DNA from: Toxonevra muliebris
Taxonomy: Eukaryota > Arthropoda > Insecta > Diptera > Pallopteridae
DNA: 64,000 nt
Direction: 5' to 3'
NCBI GenBank assembly: GCA_963691655.1
Contig: OY829326.1
Coordinates: forward strand, 86,483,235-86,547,234
Position 1 is the first letter of the stretch; each line of letters opens with the position of its first letter. Below are positions 33,464 through 45,377 of the stretch, in pieces. The translations under genes and the position numbers were made by a program. The notes below the pieces were generated by a model. That model saw only the letters and a list, made by a program, of their open reading frames with translations. It made no database searches and was not told the origin of the DNA.

Positions 33464-34402
33464 TTATATTTTCCAGGGAAATATTTCATTTCGCCGCAGG
33501 ACTTCCTGATCAATTTCAGTCCAGGCTTTCTCTAATGAATTTGTCAGCGACTCCAGACTGTGGTGTTGAGATGCACAAGCCTTACTCTCTAAAATACTCC
33601 AAATAGAGTAGTCCATTGGATTCAAGTCTGGGGAGTATGGTGGCCATTCTTGAGATGTTATAAATCCAGAAAAATTGTCTTTTATCCATGTTTGCGTTAA
33701 TTTTGCCATGTGGGACGGTGCAGAATCTTGCTGGAAAGTCCAGTTTTCATTTCCAAATGTATCTTGGGCCCAGGGAAGAACATGTTCATTTAAAATGCTC
33801 CGATAAACAACCTGGTCAATTTTAACACCCTCTTCAACGAATATTAGAGGGGTTCTGGCATTAGCGGAAACTTCAGCCCATACCATAACGGAAGCTGGCT
33901 TTTGAACTGTTAGCCACATTCGGTCATTTTGCGCATTGAAATGTTTTTCAACCGTGAAAATTTTTTCATCTGTAAACAAGATATTTTCAACATTTTTTAA
34001 CACGGAGGAGCGTAGCAACGCCTTGCATCTTTGCAGTCGCAAATCTTTCTTTTTTTCTGTCAGATCTTGAGCTTTTCGGAGCTTGTACGGCTTAAGATTA
34101 AGCTTTGATTTTGCAATGATTCGCACTGTTTCACGGTTTACTCCCACTTCCTTAGCAATTTTTCTCATTGAGCGCCTTGGATTTCGCTTGATTCGTTTAC
34201 GAATTTTTTCTGTTAAACCAGTAGTGGCAACTGTTGAAAATTTTCCCCGGTCCCTATCTCCAAAACCCCCAGTTTCATTATATCGAATAATAGCTCGGTC
34301 TACCGTACGACTTGACAAATTTAAAGCCTTTGCAATTTGACGGCTACTATAATTTGCCAAATGAAATTTCATAATTTCACGACGAATATTTTCCTTGTCC
34401 AT
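33464..34402 (-). CDS. Tc1/mariner transposase, DD37D (maT) type, intact frame
   Basis: A 312-codon frame starting at ATG34402 (MDKENIRREI). The frame is open upstream to 34462, but only from a non-ATG codon. The product binds transposon ends and catalyses cut-and-paste transposition at TA. N-terminal half: two helix-turn-helix regions (SSRQIAKALNLS and RKIAKEVGVNRETV). DDE/D core: Asp145 in ILFTDEK, Asp226 in FQQDSAPSH and Asp264 in LNPMDYS. The spacing of 37 residues between the last two marks the maT clade. No stop or frameshift is visible, unusual in this window. The right TIR candidate ends at 34557; no left TIR was found, because the sequence is cut by the ribozyme array edge about 80 bp downstream of the stop. 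The copy probably cannot move itself but could still encode an enzyme that acts on relatives. Confidence 0.88.
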   Translation of the reverse strand: MDKENIRREIMKFHLANYSSRQIAKALNLSSRTVDRAIIRYNETGGFGDRDRGKFSTVATTGLTEKIRKRIKRNPRRSMRKIAKEVGVNRETVRIIAKSKLNLKPYKLRKAQDLTEKKKDLRLQRCKALLRSSVLKNVENILFTDEKIFTVEKHFNAQNDRMWLTVQKPASVMVWAEVSANARTPLIFVEEGVKIDQVVYRSILNEHVLPWAQDTFGNENWTFQQDSAPSHMAKLTQTWIKDNFSGFITSQEWPPYSPDLNPMDYSIWSILESKACASQHHSLESLTNSLEKAWTEIDQEVLRRNEIFPWKI

Positions 34403-34529
34403 TTTTATGGAAATTTCAAAATGTAATAACAAAAATTCAAATGAAATTAAAAGCAAAGCCAATGATGAATGAATTTGCTTTTTAAATTAAAGTAACGGTA
34501 AATGGCAAAGCTCTCTGCAGAGTATTAAA

Positions 34530-34557
34530 CTTGCGTCACTTTACAATTGTCACCCTG
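34530..34557 (-). repeat. Right terminal inverted repeat candidate of the maT element
   Basis: Reading inward on the minus strand, CAGGGTGACAATTGTAAAGT starts beside TA (34558-34559). It lies about 130 bp upstream of the transposase start, a normal Tc1/mariner spacing. The partner end is missing, so this rests on position and the TA. Confidence 0.5.
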
Positions 34558-34714
34558 TACAGTCGTTTAAGATAAATAAATGTTCGTTCAGTGAAAATTT
34601 CGTTTCTGAGAAACGAATTTTTTCTTTGCGTGTTGAATTACGTACAATTGATAGTAATTAAGAACTTAGCCCATCTAATTTATATTTCTTGTCATACAAC
34701 TTAATTCACTAAAT

Positions 34715-36970
34715 GATTTGGAGGTTTCATTGCTGAGACTTCGGCGCCAGGTCATCTTAGGACGCCAGGTAATCTATTCCTTGCTCCTTGAGGATTCTAT
34801 TGTAAGGCCACATATGGTATTTCAGCTACGTCCGTTCGAAGGGAGTGCCCGATCCATCGGTATTTTATGCGCAATTTTTTTTTTCAATTCGTCTCTGATT
34901 TGTCAGTTGCCACATACGTTTATTTGATATAGCCACCAGACACCAATAATGCGACGCAAGCATCTGTTTACAAAAGTTTGAAGTTTTCGCGTTGTCTCAT
35001 TCTTCAGATGACATGTTTCGCAGCCAAATAGTAAGACGGGCTTTACGCAAGCGTCAAATATTTTAATTTTTGTTTTACGTTTAAACGCATTATTTGTCCA
35101 CACTCGCGACATCGCTTCGAAGGTCTCTTTAGCTTTTGAGATCCTTCTTTGTATATCTGTCGTGGTTCCTCCTTCCGGTGCCAATATACTACCAAGATAT
35201 TGAAATTCCTGCATATCTTTCACATTTTTCCCATCTACTACAAAAAGTTCATTGCTAGTTGCATTAACACGCATTGATTTTGTTTTCATTATGTTAATTG
35301 GCCTTGAACCAAGTTTTGAAGATTCGTCTGTGATATTTGTTAATCTTTGTTGCATCTCGTGAAATGTGTTGCTAACCAAAACAATATGGTCCGCATAAGC
35401 TAAGTCGCTAAGATTTTGGGACATTCTCCAATTGATACCATGTGCTCTGTTAGTTGTTTCGAATGTCATATCGAGCGTAGTAATGAATAATAGTGGCGCA
35501 AGTGCACAGCCCTGCTTAACTCCGGTTATAGTTTGAAATGTTTCACTTAGTTGCCCCTCATGTAGCACCCCACGATGCGCCAGTATACAGACTTTTTATA
35601 ATATTTACTATTTTATCGGGAACACCTCTCGAAGAAAGCGCGTTCCATATGACATCGCGTTTTAGCGAGTCAAACGCTTTTGCATAATCTATAAATGACA
35701 TATAAAGAGGAGATTTATATTCTGTTGATTGTTCTAAGAGAATTCTCATGGTGTGAATGTTGTCAATGCTCGAATGTCCTGGTCGAAAACCGGCTTGGTT
35801 TGCAGGAATAATTCTATTTAAAGGCTCTGAGATGCGGTTGAGAATAATGTGATTTAAAACTTTTGTAATTGGTGGCAAAACAAATTCCACGCCAATTGCA
35901 GCACTTTGATCACCTTTTTTGGGTATTTTTATTATGATTGATTCTTTCCATTCATCAGGTATCGTCTCGTCGGACCAAATTCGTTCAAATAAAGCTAAAA
36001 GTAAAGATGCCATGGCCTTAAAGAATTCGGCCGGGATGCCATCACTCGCTTTACAGTTCTTCAGCATCTTTATTGCAGCGCTTAACTCCGAAACGCAGGG
36101 TGCATCTATATTGATGCACCTGTTTTGAAAGCGACGCGTACGAGCCTCAAAAACTCCGATATTCTCGTTGTGAACAGCATTCAGTGTCCATTCAAAGTAC
36201 GCTTTCCAAATAATTAGCTGTTTTTCTTTAGACGTTTCGAGTGTTCCATTTACATCTTCTAGTGCTGCAGTTTTAACTTGTTTGGGCCCACTTAACTTTC
36301 GAATAACCTTGTATAGATTTCTAAGATCATCTTTGTCAGCAGCAGTTTGCGCCTGATTACCCAGATCATCGAAATACTTTTGTTTGCCTCTCTTAACTTG
36401 CTTTTTAATTATCCTGGTAAGGTGTGTATATCGTGTGTTAAGTTCAACTGTATTTTGCCGGCTACAACATCCAGTCTGCGTTCTTCAATTATATTCCAGG
36501 TACCTTGTGTAATCCATTCCTTTCCAGTCCAGCTGACTTTAAAAATTTTCTTTAACTATTAGCTCGCTTTCTTCTGTTGGAGCGTAACATTGAACTATGG
36601 TGATTTTTTTGTATTAAGACGAGCTGTTATTATTCTTTCAGATGCGGCTTTCCAAGTTAGGAGATAAATACCGACACCTTTATGGTGGGGATTCTCGTCG
36701 TTGGGCATACCAGAAAATATAAGAATTCCTCCTTTGTTGTTGCACTGTTCGCCGCTTCCAGTCCATCGAACTTCACTTAGTCCCATTATGTCTATTTTTA
36801 ACCGTTCGCATTTTCCAGCAAGCTGTGCAAATTTCCCAGCTCGGTACAGGGTGCGCACTTTCCATTGCCCAAATCGTGTCCTTATGCAATTGCATAGGGT
36901 CGTTACCGTGTTGTCGTTTGCTATCCGATTTTTATTCCTTGTAGATACTCGAACGATCGCCTAGTCCGGT
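34715..36970 (-). pseudogene. RTE-like LINE endonuclease and reverse transcriptase, broken
   Basis: Minus strand, 5' to 3': an apurinic-endonuclease-like domain (36595-36970: VRTLYRAGKFAQLAGKCERL, LSEVRWTGSGE, SGMPNDENPHHKGVGI), ending in frame-changed TIVQCYAPTEESE. A large deletion then leads to KEWITQGTW and the pre-RT linker. Reverse transcriptase follows (34903-36067: SDGIPAEFF, ANQAGFRPG, FIDYAKAFDSL, GVKQGCALAPLLF, YLGSI). The catalytic motif is YADH instead of YADD near 35390. A frameshift near 35560 separates fingers and palm. The C-terminal region (YRWIGHSLRTDVAEI) decays to about 34715. The order and motifs match RTE-type LINEs common in insects. It sits between the maT element and block C3; its 3' end and target duplication could not be fixed. 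Confidence 0.8.
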
Positions 36971-37204
36971 AGTAGGGCTGCTACTTTGTATGATATTTGT
37001 TGTTTTGAGACTAGTTGGCCCCCGAACCTGCCTACGTCTTCGTTTGTGTTTTTCCCCCAGAAAACTGGTGTTTGGACATGGTTATCCCGTCATGTACTCG
37101 GACGTCAGAGCCTTAATTAGGGGCAACAGGGGTCACCGCGGGAAGGTTAAGGATGACATTAACCCTGAGAGGCTGTTTGAGACGCATCGAGAGTCTTGAC
37201 CCCC

Positions 37205-37474
37205 ACTTTGCTATTCTTTTTTGCAGCTCTCTTATGGAATCTTCATTTGTATCGAAATGATCGAATTTGTAGCGAATAAATCGAAAAGAGTTTGAATTTT
37301 TTGTAATAGAATATTTGCATTCTAGAAAATTTAAAAAATATTTAGCCCAATAATAAAAATTTAATTATAAGCTACTGCTTATAATTCGACAATAGTCCAG
37401 CTTTTGTTATAAATACATTAAAAAAGTAAATATTAAAAACGAAGAAACAAACAGAGAAACAAGAGTTTTAGAGT
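37205..37474. repeat. Repeat block C3, left part
   Basis: Matches 14965-15345, with the AGTTTTAGAGTATTTAAGGA junction at its end. It lies directly beside the LINE insertion at 37486. Confidence 0.65.
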
Positions 37475-37525
37475 ATTTAAGGATGTTGGTTGGTTGGTTA
37501 AGGTGGCTGATCCACAGCAGACCTA

Positions 37526-40500
37526 CTATGAATCATAATTAGCGCCGTTTTGAGACCACTTCCTCACTGAACTTGAATTAATCGCTAAGGCTGGACATTC
37601 ACAAAGAAAATGGTTGATTGTTTCTTTTTCATCTAAGTAATGTAAAAATGGGAATATCGTATTCGGTATTTCGTATTTTTCTTTCCATTCTGCCCTCGTA
37701 GGAAATCTTACCTTAAAATCGCTTTTGAAACTCAGTTGTGGTATGATGTAGTTTGTACCCCAGAACACAAAGTTTGGAATAGAACCTAAAACTTTACTGT
37801 GCCCGTAAGTACGTTCGGCCCAATAACCGGTAGACCTAAGTACTACCGCGCTATTGAAGGCAATATTTTTTATGTAAAGGTCAATAGGAAGGAGGTGTAG
37901 CATTACGTTCAGAGCATCCGTAGGGCAAGTACGTATGGCTCCTGTAATGCCAATACATGCTGTTCTCTGAACTCTACTGAGCTCCCGAACAATGTAGCTC
38001 TTACCTAGAGCTGGCCACCAAACTATTGCACAGTAAGTTAATATCGGACGCACTATTGCCTTATACAGCCAATGTGTAATATGAGACAAAACCCCCAAGT
38101 ATTTGTCCTGAACTGATAATGTCAGTTGTTGTCCATTTAGTGAAGAGAGGTTGAAGATTGGAATTTTGGACTAAGTGGTAAAAAGCATTAGTCCGTTTTA
38201 CCTGGATTTACACCAAGACCACATCCCGTGGCCCACATGCATAGCTTATCCAAGGCCCCTTGCATAATTTCATTCATTATGCTTGGGAACATTCTTGATG
38301 CTACCAACACCACGTTGTCCGCATATGCTACCACCTTCACCCCCATTTTGTCTAAAGTGTTAAGAATATTGTCTATGACTAGTAGCCACAGTAGTGGTGA
38401 AAGTACTCCTTCCTGTGGTGTTTCTCTACTAGCATGATTTACAAGAGTGCTGTTACCCAACTCTGAATGAATTGACATAGATTTAAGCATGACTACTATC
38501 CAGTTTCTAAGTTCCTCTTCTAATCCTACCTTGATAAGAGAGTCTTGGATAGCCCTTGTAGTTACGTTGTTAAAAGTCCCCTCAATGTCTAGAAAGGCTG
38601 CTAAAGAGTATTGTTTGTGGTGAATGGATTTTTCAACAGTGCGAATAACCTCATGTAGTGCGGTTTCCGTAGATCTACCCTTGAGATAAGCGTGTTGACT
38701 TTTGGAAATTTGATAGCGTTCTACTATAGACCTGAGATGAATTTCCATAACTCTTTCCATCGTCTTAAGCAACAACGAGGTAAGACTAATCGGTCTAAAA
38801 TCCTTAGCTGACTCGTAACCAATTTTCCCTGCCTTAGGAATGAAAACTACCTTTCTCCAGCTAAGTGGCTCATAATTAAATTTTACGCATGCCCTATAAA
38901 ACACCCCCAGCCATAGGATTACTGTATCCTGTAATTTCTGTAGCATGATTGGGAGGATTCCATCCATACCTTCACCCAGAAAAGCACCCATCTCTAAAAC
39001 AAAGAAAAAGTTTCATCATTTTGAATCCACGAAAATTTCTCTCGTTTATGTAAATTTTCCTCAAAATGGAGAAAAATGTGTTCCTTTCATGCAACCATGG
39101 TGTTCAATTTGAAGTAAGTTATTTCTTCATTTTTGGAAATTTAGTTGCGGTGCTGCCCACCAATTGCAATAAAATCCCAAATTTCAATCAGATTATTAAA
39201 ACTAAAATTAAAGGATAGTAAGATAAAAAAGTAAGTAAAAAACAAGAAAATAGGGATGTGGTAAATGGGCATCTTCATATATAATTTTTTCTAAAGCTTA
39301 GACCTTACATCGCGTCGCTGCATAAAATTTTAAATCAATAGCTTTTACGAATTACTTTGACTATTGCTAACACAAATGTGTATGGAACAATAGACGTTTC
39401 CATAAATCTGTTTCATCCAAAATTTAGTCGCATCAGCATAAAAAAATTCAAGATCCATTTGGCTACGAAACAAAAGTATCAAAATACCAAAAAGGAACAA
39501 ATTACCTTTTTAGAATAAAATAAGGTGGCATCATTGAACTTACATATTGTTTTTGCATAGAAAATGTAAGAAAGAGACGAATATACCAAAAATGTTCTCC
39601 ATACAAAATTTTGGTATACACAAAAAAACTAGCTTTACTCTTTTGGCCTTAGCAGACAATCGCGTACGCTTTGCTTTTCTTTTGAATTTTTTAGTCGGTG
39701 TCCCTATTTCAAGCGAAGCGGTTGTGTTTGTAGCTGTTGATATAATTTGTGAAAAAAAAATTTATATATATTGTGAAAAAAATAACAAAATATATTCGAA
39801 AGAAATAAATTTCAATAAACTTTTGATTATTTTAAGGCGACGACGCCTGTAGTGTATGCAAACATACGTTTGAATGCAATCCTTAATACTTATTAAAAAT
39901 AAAATAATAAGTAAATACAAGTAAAAAAACATGCCTATTAATTAAAACAACATTGAAGAAAATATTCCATAAATTGAGGATTTTTTTTCTAAAAAGGTAG
40001 TAAATTTACTTCAATTTATGGAAAATTATTCCTCAAACTGAAGAAAATTTTATCTAAATTATATACAATTTCTCATATTGAAATAAAATATTATTCATTT
40101 GAAAAACACAATTTCTACTTTCTATGGCGCCAAATCATTCCCATTTTTCCTCAATTTGATAGCCGTTTTTCTTCAAACGAGATAAGTATTTCTCTGGGTG
40201 TGGTGATTTATAAGGGGAAAAGCTGTTTATTAGATATTTGATTTTTTCTTCCGTAAACACAGATTCGCACGTTAGCGAAGACGGTAGTCCGTTACGGATG
40301 AAAACGATCGGGTTGCATTGCCATTGCAGTCCGGAAAATGTGCCATCCTCCTTTTTTAAATAAGAAGGATTGGTGCGCTCCTTGGAAAGCACCTTACTGA
40401 GTCTAGCGGAAGTTGAAGTTGACTCTATAGACTGACAGAAATCTTTCCAGCCAACGCTCTTGGATTTCCCGATCGAGAAACAGTATTGAGACAGTCTTTA

Positions 40501-41240
40501 TAGACTTACTCATTATTATTGTCCCTATAACATTGGTTGCATAGCTTTCGTGTTCTTTCTCTAAGATTCGAAAGCTCCTCATTCCACCATGGTGGAAAGG
40601 ATTTTTTACTCCTACTGACTGGACAAGGTTTCTTGTAAGCCATATTAAAAACTATCTCAAAATTATCCACTCGCTTATCCAGTTCCTTCGTGGAATTTAT
40701 AAGAGTCATTTTCATCTTCTTAAGTTTTACACTAGCTACCCTAGAGAATATATCCCATTTTATTCTCTTTGGATTCCTAAATGGGATTAAGGCTTTTGGT
40801 GTCAGGCTCACATTGAAAATTATCCAACTATGATCCGAAAAGGATTTTTTATTGGATACCCTCCAATTCTCAACCTGAATTGTTGTGTTGCCTGACAGAA
40901 GAGTAATATTTAGCACTTCCTCCCACCCAGTATTATTTACTGAGCTAGGAAAGGTAAATGTTGACATACTGTAAGATTGGAATTATTTATAAAATCAAAA
41001 AGTGACTCACCTCTCACATTATCCTCAGTGTTTCCCCATAGCGTATGCCTTGCGTTGGCGTTACATCCAAGGAGTAGTGGAGTACCCTTTGTGTTGAGAC
41101 TGGCCGTTAACGACGCAACCTCTTCCGGTGGTGCGTCCCTGTCATGCGCCATGTATGCCGATGATATTATTAGATCAAGTCCGCTGGGCACCTCGATTTT
41201 AACGACTGTTAAATCGCCTGTGCTGTACTGAGGACAAAGA
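37526..41240 (-). pseudogene. I/LOA-type LINE ORF2 (endonuclease-RT-RNase H), broken
   Basis: From 41240 downward: an endonuclease lacking its first part (AFLCPQYSTGDLTVV, SSAYMAHDRDAPPEEV, LLLGCNANARHTLWG, FSDHSWI; to 40506), then a linker to 40190 (EEKIKYLINSFSPYKSP). An insertion follows, then the reverse transcriptase (38188-38991: DFRPISLTSLLLKTMERV, AYLKGRSTETAL). The active site is YADN near 38320 rather than YADD. The C-terminal part (37526-38098: PILTYCAIVWWPALGK) runs into RFPTRAEWKEKYEIPN and then directly into a CECPAL motif, where an RNase H domain would lie, so RNase H seems deleted. At least two frame changes. The clade call (RNase-H-bearing I/LOA/R1 group) is inferred from this layout. 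Confidence 0.75.
38995..40187. mobile_element. Unclassified insertion of about 1.2 kb within the LINE
   Basis: It separates the two halves of the reverse transcriptase. Ends show weak inverted similarity (ATCTCTAAAACAAAGAAAAA and ATCTCGTTTGAAGAAAAACG). Repeated TTCCTCAAA-type motifs occur inside. No transposase was seen. Exact borders and target duplication are unresolved. Confidence 0.45.
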
Positions 41241-41294
41241 AAAGCATTAATTGATATTTTGACTAATATGCACGATCTTGGCTTAGCAGCACCT

Positions 41295-41860
41295 TTAGTG
41301 TATAATGTTGTGTATTTTTGGTGTGCTAGATGCTTTCTTCTGAAGCGTTAGGTCGCCTAGCAGCTTATTGGCATCCTCCAACTCGCATGCATCGCCATCG
41401 TTTTCTGATGGCTGGAAAATTTTAAGTTTGGCGTACCTAACGCCTAACCGCATCCTGTTGTCCATGGTGGCAAAGAGCTTCGCAGATTCCTCATTTATGG
41501 AGAGGAGAAGAAACATGATGCATGTTTCTGCCGCTGCAAAAGCTAAAGCATTTTTCCATGCTCCAGCTTCATTACGGGCAGCCAAATGCGGGCTCTCGGT
41601 CGCTTAGGAATTTTCCGGGCTGAGATGAGCTTGAGCCTTCCCATGCACCGCTAATGCCAGCAATACACTTGCCCAGAAAATCCCTAGACGACCGATCGTC
41701 GCATTTAAGCACCCTGCAGCCGCGAAAAACCTCAGGAGAGTCGACGCCTGGTGGAAAAGCCTCTAGATTAGAGAGAAGGTGTTCCATCACCATCTCTGTC
41801 CATCTAGATTCTATCTCCCCAACACCTTCTTTCCGCTATTTGTATCGGAGTTAATAAGTG
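41295..41860 (-). pseudogene. LINE ORF1 (gag-like) remnant
   Basis: Two frames, 41572-41793 (PEVFRGCRVLKCDDRSSRDF, LGKCIAGISGAWEGSS) and 41295-41585 (INEESAKLFATMDNRMRLGV, RYAKLKIFQPSEND), are parts of one protein interrupted by frameshifts. The FVKCD-like, WEG and INEES blocks resemble the gag-like ORF1 domain that precedes ORF2 in I/Jockey-group LINEs. It lies immediately upstream of the ORF2 remnant. Confidence 0.6.
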
Positions 41861-42402
41861 CTACCTATAGTTCATCCCTAGCTACATAGCTATATTGCCT
41901 CTTTGCACTAGGTATGTGCAACTGGAAAGAAAAATCGATTTTCGCCTTTTGAATTGATCAGAAATTCAAAGTCGATTAATCAACTTTTTAAGTTCATGAA
42001 AATCGATGAATCAACTTTTTTCGAGTTTTTGTTGCATGGAATAAAAAAAAACGAAACAAGAGAATTTTGTTATGAATTATTTATGTATGTGTACAATATT
42101 TATTTACAATATAACAAACTCAACGTACGCGAGACTGTCCGCATACGTTGGTCGAAAGACCGGGTTAATCCCCCGGCTGCAAAACTCACCCGATAGGCAC
42201 GGGTCGCATAGCACCCTGGGTTAGGGGAGCTTTTTATAAGAGGGTGAGCTCCTTCCGCCTAGTCTATCTTAGCCTACTGCATATTAGACATCTGATGTAC
42301 CGTGGAGGTGATAGACCAGACTTCCATCAGAAACTCAATTACGGCACGTACCTAAGTACATGTTAGTTCCCTTGACTGACTGATAGCACAACGGCCATTT
42401 AA

Positions 42403-43568
42403 GGATGTAGTCTGGTATTCGATTTTCAACTAATCGATTAACCCTCTAATAACCCAGTCCGCCTTTAGACGGACTTCATATAACGTGCAATAACAAACAC
42501 CGGTTTATTTTGGTCGAGACTAACGGTAAACATGTTGGTAGTTGAAATATGTATGTATGTGCTGCTTATGCTTAACATTGCTGTGTCAAGTGTATTTTAA
42601 AAGTTATATCAGTTAAAAGTGAAAATTGGACAAAATAAGTCACTTCGTCATTATTTCGTCAGAAACATATGTAATTTAAAAAATTCAAACTAAACCAAAT
42701 TCTAATCCTATGACGTTAAAAAAGTTATCAGTGCATAACAAATACTATTTCTTTCGAATTGCATTGCGAATGATTTTCTAAAAGGCATTTAGATGGCCAG
42801 GGGCGGGAATCACTTTTTCGGCAGCACTACACTTAACCAAAATTCTGAAACGACAGATATTTATTTTTTATTTTTCTAACCCCAATTTGAGATTGTGAGC
42901 AAAATCAAAACTTGGGGAGTTAGAGGGTTAATATATTTTGGAAGTGCAATATATTGAGGTTATATTGTAAAAATTTCAGACCAAAATTCCAAATATTATC
43001 AAAGTATAACATAATAAAGAGCGTCTCATAATTGTCCACTGTAAGTTGTCAAAACTTAAAAAGAGTTTTTTTCGAAACAACGTTTTTTTGATCGGCTCAG
43101 TGGTCTGAAAGAAAACTAGAGAACCGATTGGACTAAAATTTGAATAAGTTGTTCTACACGCCAATGACTCTCGCAGATAGAACAATTGTTTATTTTTAAT
43201 AATTATTTCCTATTTTTTACCCCAATTTTCAATAAAAAACCAAAGCGATTTTTAAAAAAATGGTTTAAAAGTTCGCCATTTTGTTATTTTTTCATAAAAA
43301 TATTTAAATCTTTTACCGGCCAGAATGACAAGCCTGCAAAACAATAATCTATTTAATTTTTGTTAAAGATGACTTCAAGTACCGTAATCACCCGGGCCAG
43401 CCTCACACCTTTTTTTAGGTGTCCACTTTGGACCAAAACACTAAAAAAATGTCGTAAAACAAGTTCCAAAAAAAGTTTTTGTACAGTTAAAGATGTCATT
43501 TTATTTTGTTATAATAAAAAATTCCCGAAATAACCTTAAAAATTAGGCCGAAAGATCAGACTACATCC
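42403..43568. mobile_element. TTAA-flanked TIR element carrying a nested piggyBac-type MITE
   Basis: Ends GGATGTAGTCTG and CAGACTACATCC, flanked by TTAA (42399-42402, 43569-43572). Its left tip lies within the LINE target duplication. About 680 bp remain after removing the nested 42442-42927 element. No transposase. Confidence 0.65.
42442..42927. mobile_element. piggyBac-type MITE, copy 2
   Basis: A 486-bp relative of 15379-15858 with TTAA at 42438-42441 and 42928-42931. It shares outer flanks with copy 1, so both descend from one insertion duplicated with its surroundings. Confidence 0.82.
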
Positions 43569-43572
43569 TTAA

Positions 43573-45377
43573 AAAAGTATTCATCCGGAAAATACAAAAA
43601 AATATGTATGCACTTACATATCTTACTTACATACTTACCAGGTGCAAAAAAAATGAAAGTTTATCCGTGAAGGTTAAATGAATATCTAATGTTTAAAATG
43701 CACTCGAGTCAAGGGGCAGCGGGAGGCAGATGTTTCCTACTCTACCAAATTAAAAAAAAAATCGAAAAACCAGGATTTACTTAAGACATATTTTCTGGAT
43801 CTAAAAACAAACAAAACACAGAGCTTATATTCAGGTTTTATACTAAACACATCAGAAACTGACTCTAAAATCCATTGAAAAAAAAATTCTAGAGTTTATT
43901 CAAAATAATAAAACAAAAATTTCGAAAATGTTCAAAATTTTAGCTTATTTTCCAATGAACCACTTAAATAAAAAATTTGACTTTCAAAGACTATAACTCA
44001 ATACTTAGCCACATACGTCCAGCAAAACTGTTTATTCTTAGTTTAGAAGTATTTCCAATAAATGGAAACTAATTTTCTTGATCCGCAGAATTGGGTTTTG
44101 TCCAGCTAGCTTGTTCTACTCGAAACACATTTTTACAAAAATTTTGATGATTTTTTTTTAATTCTTGAGCCTCGCTCTGGATATTTGGTTTTGATAGCCA
44201 GAAAAAAAATTTTGTTCCAAATGAAAATTTCTTCGTTCACTAAGAGGCTATTACAGTCGATTGGTGAAACGGTTCTTCTTCTGAAACCTTAAAATTTAAA
44301 ATTTTCTGCATCATGTTCAGGTAGTCGGAGGTAGTGCGCTGTTGACAGCTGTATCTTTGGCTCTAGATCTCAGATCTCTATGAAATTTGGAACATATTTT
44401 CTCAAGAGGATGTACTTTGAGAAAATACAATAAAAAAAAACCTATTTTTTCGGCCAACAAAAGTGTATATAACCCTTTAATTAGCTATTGAAGTGAATAG
44501 TAACAGTCCATACTTTTTCAATAATTTGAACACGAAGAGCGGGCAAAAAATAGTGGAATTATCTCCAGGTTATGGGGATCGCATACGAAAATACCACAGC
44601 GTCAAAAGTCATTGAGGTTTCTATTATTTGTGATCATTTACCCAGCGTCTACACCTGCCAGTGCCAACGCTAATACACTCACACTTTTTCAATAATACAC
44701 TCACACTTTTCTCATTGGCAGTCACTGGCAAGCAAATTTTGGATGCCAATGATTTGACGTAAACTAACAATAGTTGACGTTTCTCACATTTGTGAGGGAA
44801 AACAAAAACAAAGTAGTTAGTATCAGTGGTGTAACTGAGGAGGGAAGAGGGGTCTTAAGGGTTCTCTGTATCCAGGGTGGCACCATTTTGGAGTGAAGGA
44901 GATCACTTAAGTAAGATACCAGAAAGCTTGGAACAGGTTGACACCCTAAAATGGGGTTATGTTTGGAAGATGAGTATTCGGAAATGAAATTTTTACATAA
45001 GAAAAATCAGAGTAGTATACCTATTTTTAGTATGAAAAAATTGCTTGTAAAAATTCTCGCAATTTTTTTCATCGTAGTTTATGGTTTGACCACAGTTTAA
45101 CGAAATGTGCATATGGCTGCTTTAAAACAAATATATCGCAATATAAACTGGGATTGTGCGAATAATGAAAAAGTGAATGCGAATATCTTTTCTTTCTTAA
45201 AAAAAAGACAAAAAATGTTTTAATTGGTTTTTAATACCATATTATTATTTTTAAAAGGTAACACATATTAAAATTAAAATGTTAGTACTCAAAATGAGCC
45301 CTCAAACGACCAAGATCGTAAAATGGTCGGATCAAGCTGATATTTTTTTCAAGTAAATAGGTATATACAAAAGGACC
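43573..45377. other. Spacer without a recognisable gene
   Basis: AT-rich. A segment at 44100-44140 (GTCCAGCTAGCTTGTTC) is the inverse of part of block C1 (14350-14362). No supported frame. Confidence 0.4.

Larger units (their letters stand above)
37486..42396 (-). mobile_element. I/LOA-type LINE, 4.9 kb, defective
   Basis: Bounded by the 11-bp duplication ATTTAAGGATG (37475-37485 and 42397-42407). The 3' end on the minus strand is an AACCAACCAACCAA tail, as in LINEs that end in a short repeat. It carries ORF1-like and ORF2-like remnants and a foreign insertion of about 1.2 kb near 38995-40187. The 5' region (about 42140-42396) is GC-richer non-coding DNA, and 41900-42140 is an AT-rich stretch that may be another insertion. 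Confidence 0.8.
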
